DNA of 64,000 nt from an uncultured Opitutia bacterium (GTDB taxonomy: Bacteria > Verrucomicrobiota > Verrucomicrobiia > Opitutales > Opitutaceae), in assembly GCA_903855985.1 (NCBI GenBank), contig CAIOAO010000105.1, forward strand, positions 19,332 to 83,331, given 5' to 3'. Under the pieces are notes generated by a model, which had not been told where the DNA came from, searched no databases, and was given only the letters and a program-made list of their open reading frames with translations. Every line of letters begins with the position of its first letter. Position 1 is the stretch's first letter. Below are positions 61,435 through 64,000 of the stretch, one piece after another. A program made the translations under genes and the position numbers.

Positions 61435-61442
61435 CCGCCCCG

Positions 61443-62090
61443 ATGAAACTAGCCCCCCACAGCAAACTCGTCTTCATCGGCGACTCGATCACGGACTGCG
61501 AACGCGTCCGCCCCGTCGGCGAGGGCCTCTTCGGCGCCCTCGGCAAGGGCTACGTCTCCATCGTCGAGGGGCTCCTCTACGCCATCCACCCGGAGGCCGC
61601 CATCCGCACCGTCAACATGGGCACCTCCGGCAACACCGTGCTCGACCTCAAGGCCCGCTGGCAGACCGACGTGATCGCCCTGAAACCCGACTGGCTCGTC
61701 ATCATGATCGGCGTCAACGACGTCTGGCGGCAGTTCGACCTCCCGCGCCAGACGGAGATCCACGTCTCGCCCGAGGTGTACGCCCAGACGCTCGACGAAC
61801 TCGTCGCCTCAACCAAGTCCAAGGTGAAGGGTCTCGTCCTCATGTCGCCGTTCTACATCGAGCCGAACCCCGCCGATGCCATGCGCGCCCGCATGGACGA
61901 GTACGGCGCCATCGTCAAAAAGACCGCCGCCAAGCACCAGGCGCTGTTCATTGACACCCAGGCCGCGTTCAATGGCGCGTTGCAGCACATGCACGCCAAC
62001 AACCTGGCCTGGGACCGCGTGCATCCCAACAACATCGGCCACGCCATCCTCGCCCGCGCCTTCCTCAATGCGGTCGGCGTGGCGCTGTAA
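61443..62090 (+). CDS. SGNH/GDSL-family hydrolase
   Basis: Block I is VFIGDSITDCERV with the nucleophilic Ser, block II Gly lies in NMGTSGNTVLDL, block III is IMIGVNDVWRQF, and block V is WDRVHPNNIGHAIL with Asp and His. The 215 residues have no signal peptide, so it is a cytosolic esterase, for instance a carbohydrate or phospholipid acyl hydrolase. It has eight bases between the end of the composite repeat and its ATG, so regulation through the repeat is conceivable. Confidence 0.93.
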   Translation: MKLAPHSKLVFIGDSITDCERVRPVGEGLFGALGKGYVSIVEGLLYAIHPEAAIRTVNMGTSGNTVLDLKARWQTDVIALKPDWLVIMIGVNDVWRQFDLPRQTEIHVSPEVYAQTLDELVASTKSKVKGLVLMSPFYIEPNPADAMRARMDEYGAIVKKTAAKHQALFIDTQAAFNGALQHMHANNLAWDRVHPNNIGHAILARAFLNAVGVAL

Positions 62091-62096
62091 GGGTTC

Positions 62097-62843
62097 ATGG
62101 CCGCCGCCAAAATCCGCCTCGATGAGTTGCTGGTCGTGCGCGGCCTCGCCGCCACGCGCGCCCAGGCCAAGGCCCTCGTCATGGCCGGCCGCGTGCTCCA
62201 CGGCACCGAGCGGCTCGACAAGCCCGGCAAGGATTTCCCGGCGGACTACGACCTGACCGTCGAGCAGCCCCCGCGCTTCGTCAGCCGCGGCGGGGAAAAA
62301 CTCTCCGCTGCCCTCGGGCAATTCACCCTCAACGTGACCGGTGCGCACGTGCTCGACGTCGGCGCTTCCACCGGCGGGTTCACCGACTGCGTCCTGCAGG
62401 CCGGCGCCGCGGATGTCGTGTGCGTGGATGTCGGACGCGCCCAGCTGCACGCCAAGCTTCGCGCCGACCCGCGCGTGACCAATCTCGAGAAGATCAACGC
62501 CCGCCATCTCGCGCCCACCGACCTGCCGCGGAGCGAATTCGACTTCGTCGTGATGGACCTGTCGTTCATCTCGCTGACGGCCGTGCTCCCCGCCGTCTGG
62601 CCCTGCCTGCGCGCGGGCGGCACACTGGTCGCCCTCGTGAAGCCGCAGTTCGAGGCGGGCAAAACCGAGGTGGACAAGGGCCGCGGCGTGATCCGCGACG
62701 CCGCTGTGCAGGAAGCCACGCTCGCCAAGGTCCGTGACTTCGCCCTCGGCTTGGCCGGGGCCCGGCTGATCGGCACGATGGACTCCCCCATCACCGGTGC
62801 CGACGGCAACCGCGAGTTCCTGCTGGGCCTCAGGAAATCCTAA
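62097..62843 (+). CDS. tlyA: TlyA-family rRNA (cytidine-2'-O)-methyltransferase
   Basis: An N-terminal S4 RNA-binding domain ([20 protein letters not shown]) is followed by an FtsJ-like methyltransferase domain: [44 protein letters not shown] and [11 protein letters not shown] with GVIRD. TlyA methylates 16S and/or 23S rRNA and has been called a haemolysin. The 248 residues are normal. It starts six bases after the SGNH stop and is probably co-transcribed with it. Confidence 0.94.
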   Translation: MAAAKIRLDELLVVRGLAATRAQAKALVMAGRVLHGTERLDKPGKDFPADYDLTVEQPPRFVSRGGEKLSAALGQFTLNVTGAHVLDVGASTGGFTDCVLQAGAADVVCVDVGRAQLHAKLRADPRVTNLEKINARHLAPTDLPRSEFDFVVMDLSFISLTAVLPAVWPCLRAGGTLVALVKPQFEAGKTEVDKGRGVIRDAAVQEATLAKVRDFALGLAGARLIGTMDSPITGADGNREFLLGLRKS

Positions 62844-62854
62844 TCTCAGATTTT

Positions 62855-62992
62855 ATCGCGGAGACGCGGAGGAGCGGAGACACGGAATTCAGAACGGATC
62901 AGAAGGAATATTTCCCCAACTCCGCTCCTCCGCGTCTCCGCGATAATATCCGGTGATCGGATTTCGTGCCTTTCGTGTCTTTCGTGGTGACC
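62855..62992. repeat. composite hairpin repeat, copy 5
   Basis: The left arm ATCGCGGAGACGCGGAGGAG (62855 on) pairs with the right arm ending CTCCGCGTCTCCGCGAT at 62944. The spacer AATATCCGGTGATCGGA follows, then TTTCGTGCCTTTCGTGTCTT (continuing TCGTGGTGACC). It lies between tlyA and nadK on the same strand. Confidence 0.8.
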
Positions 62993-63037
62993 AAATAAGG
63001 TTTTCCCCATCCCGCCCTTTGTGTAGGGTAATTGTGA

Positions 63038-63886
63038 ATGAAGCCCATCCGCAAACTCGCCTTTGTCGTCAACGACGACAAGCCCGGCGCCCTGGATCTG
63101 GCGCGCACGCTGATGGCGGTCGCCAAGCCGTGTGGCGTGAAGCTCAAGCTGACCACGCGGCTCACCCTGGCCCGGGGCTTCCTGCGCGGCGTGGACGCCT
63201 GCTGTGTCATCGGCGGCGACGGCACCCTCCTCGGCGTCGCCCATGAGGCGGCCCGCGAACAGGTGCCGATCATCGGCGTCAACCGCGGCAGCCTCGGCTT
63301 TCTCACCACGTTTTCCGCCGACGAGGCCCGCGCGCACTTCGGCGACGTGCTCAGCGGCGCCTACAAGATCGCCCAGCGCTCGATGCTCGACTGCTCCACC
63401 GGCTCCGGCAAACGCGGCCTCGCCCTTAACGACGTGCTCATCAAGAATGAGGTCAACTCGCGCCTCGTGCGGCTCGAGGTCGTCGCCGACGGCGAACTCG
63501 TCACCGGCTACTACTGCGACGGCCTGATCTTCTCCACGCCCACCGGCTCGACCGCCTATAATCTTTCCGCCGGCGGACCGCTGGTCCACCCAAGCGCGGA
63601 GGTGGTCGCGATGACGCCGATCTGCCCGCACACGCTGAGCAACCGCACGATCATCTTCCGCCAGAACGTCCGGCTGCGCGTGTTCAACCGCTCCGACGAC
63701 TCGAAGCTCCTCGTCGCCCTCGATGGCCAGCGCAACCCGCAGGTCGGCATCGGCTCGCCGGTCGAGATTTCCATCTCGAAGCTCAAGCTCTCGCTGGTCC
63801 AGCGCTCCGATTACTCCCACTTCGCCGTCGTCCGCACAAAGCTCAAGTGGAACGGCGGCGTCGCCGACGGGCAGAAATCGGTCTGA
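63038..63886 (+). CDS. nadK: NAD kinase
   Basis: The enzyme makes NADP from NAD with ATP or polyphosphate. The core GGDGT motif is at 59-63 in CCVIGGDGTLLG. NRGSLGFLTTF and CDGLIFSTPTGSTAYNLSAG are diagnostic. The usual NE dipeptide of the substrate-binding loop appears as ND (ALNDVLIKNE), with a Glu seven residues on. The 282 residues are normal. ATG 63038 is the first possible start after the repeat. Confidence 0.94.
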   Translation: MKPIRKLAFVVNDDKPGALDLARTLMAVAKPCGVKLKLTTRLTLARGFLRGVDACCVIGGDGTLLGVAHEAAREQVPIIGVNRGSLGFLTTFSADEARAHFGDVLSGAYKIAQRSMLDCSTGSGKRGLALNDVLIKNEVNSRLVRLEVVADGELVTGYYCDGLIFSTPTGSTAYNLSAGGPLVHPSAEVVAMTPICPHTLSNRTIIFRQNVRLRVFNRSDDSKLLVALDGQRNPQVGIGSPVEISISKLKLSLVQRSDYSHFAVVRTKLKWNGGVADGQKSV

Positions 63887-63897
63887 TGTTTGAGGTC

Positions 63898-63997
63898 GGG
63901 CGGGGTCTCTGACCCGCCTTGGCTTGGGTGGGTTGCCCGCTTGCGGGCAATGTTGTGCGCCAGCGCGCAACCCAGAGGCGGGTCAGAGACCCCGCCC
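63898..63997. repeat. 22-bp perfect inverted repeat enclosing nested hairpins (cruciform-like)
   Basis: GGGCGGGGTCTCTGACCCGC (continuing CT, 63898-63919) is the exact reverse complement of 63976-63997. Inside lie TGGGTTG/CAACCCA-type, TTGCCCGC/GCGGGCAA and GTGCGC/GCGC pairings, so the whole could fold as a multi-arm structure. It may continue past the window end. A related stretch (GTGGGGTCTCAGGCCCCGCC) occurs at 19525-19544. Confidence 0.75.
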
Positions 63998-64000
63998 TAC

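Overview
The window is GC-rich chromosomal DNA, densely packed with genes on both strands. It contains no rRNA, CRISPR array, transposase or phage structural gene. The gene content fits Verrucomicrobiota, most likely Opitutaceae: DUF4838 and GH2 polysaccharide genes, a heparinase II/III-like lyase, AraC/PhyH divergent pairs, a TIGR03067 protein, a DUF5069 protein, a complete MoxR/Bat operon and heptose/LPS genes. This assignment is inferred from recognised families, not from a phylogeny.

Layout. 0-4 kb: the 3' end of a periplasmic-binding sensor-type gene, tRNA-Arg(TCT), a DUF374 acyltransferase, a basic-tailed sugar-binding-like protein, tRNA-Ala(CGC) and a YacL-like PIN/TRAM gene preceded by an unannotated 37-aa membrane peptide. 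4-10 kb: EVE protein, then tyrA, aroA-cmk-plsC, and trpS. 10-19.5 kb: an accessory block with a lipoprotein, a decayed reading frame, an ACP-ketosynthase-glycosyltransferase cassette, tRNA-Gly(GCC), a sigma-54 response regulator translationally coupled to an unusual tyrosine-kinase chimera, two tandem N-extended ACPs and a PhyH oxygenase. 20-29 kb: a minus-strand run of phosphatase, amidase, heparinase II/III-like protein, histidine kinase and beta-mannosidase-like GH2. 29-36.8 kb: RNase HIII and HII, mutY, a degenerate ABC exporter, rmuC, TIGR03067, MOSC and an RF-1-like rescue factor. 36.9-44.2 kb: moxR-DUF58-batA-batB-batD/E. 44-54.7 kb: DUF4838 protein, Nudix, LOG, gluQ, DUF5069, MazG-like, Hsp20, rlmJ, YhcH, phosphoesterase and small proteins. 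54.8-58.3 kb: M24 peptidase, heptose kinase, heptose phosphatase and an Fpg-like glycosylase. 58.5-63.9 kb: AraC/PhyH pair, an orphan sugar-binding protein, SGNH hydrolase, tlyA and nadK.

The strongest signal not explained by genes is in the intergenic DNA. At least eleven long hairpins have arms built from degenerate 7-10 bp tandem motifs. Five of them (1.3, 29.0, 58.3, 61.3 and 62.9 kb) appear to be copies of one composite element: a hairpin, a conserved spacer and an adjacent TTTCGTG-repeat tail. The copy at 29.0 kb has a decayed tail. Copies become frequent after 51 kb, and the window ends in a 22-bp perfect inverted repeat enclosing smaller hairpins.

Other unusual points are an ABC exporter that lost its C39 domain and its Walker A lysine, a kinase ATPase joined to a foreign membrane segment, and adjacent GmhB and Fpg proteins that both lack the usual zinc ligands. 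The tandem ACP genes are also notable.
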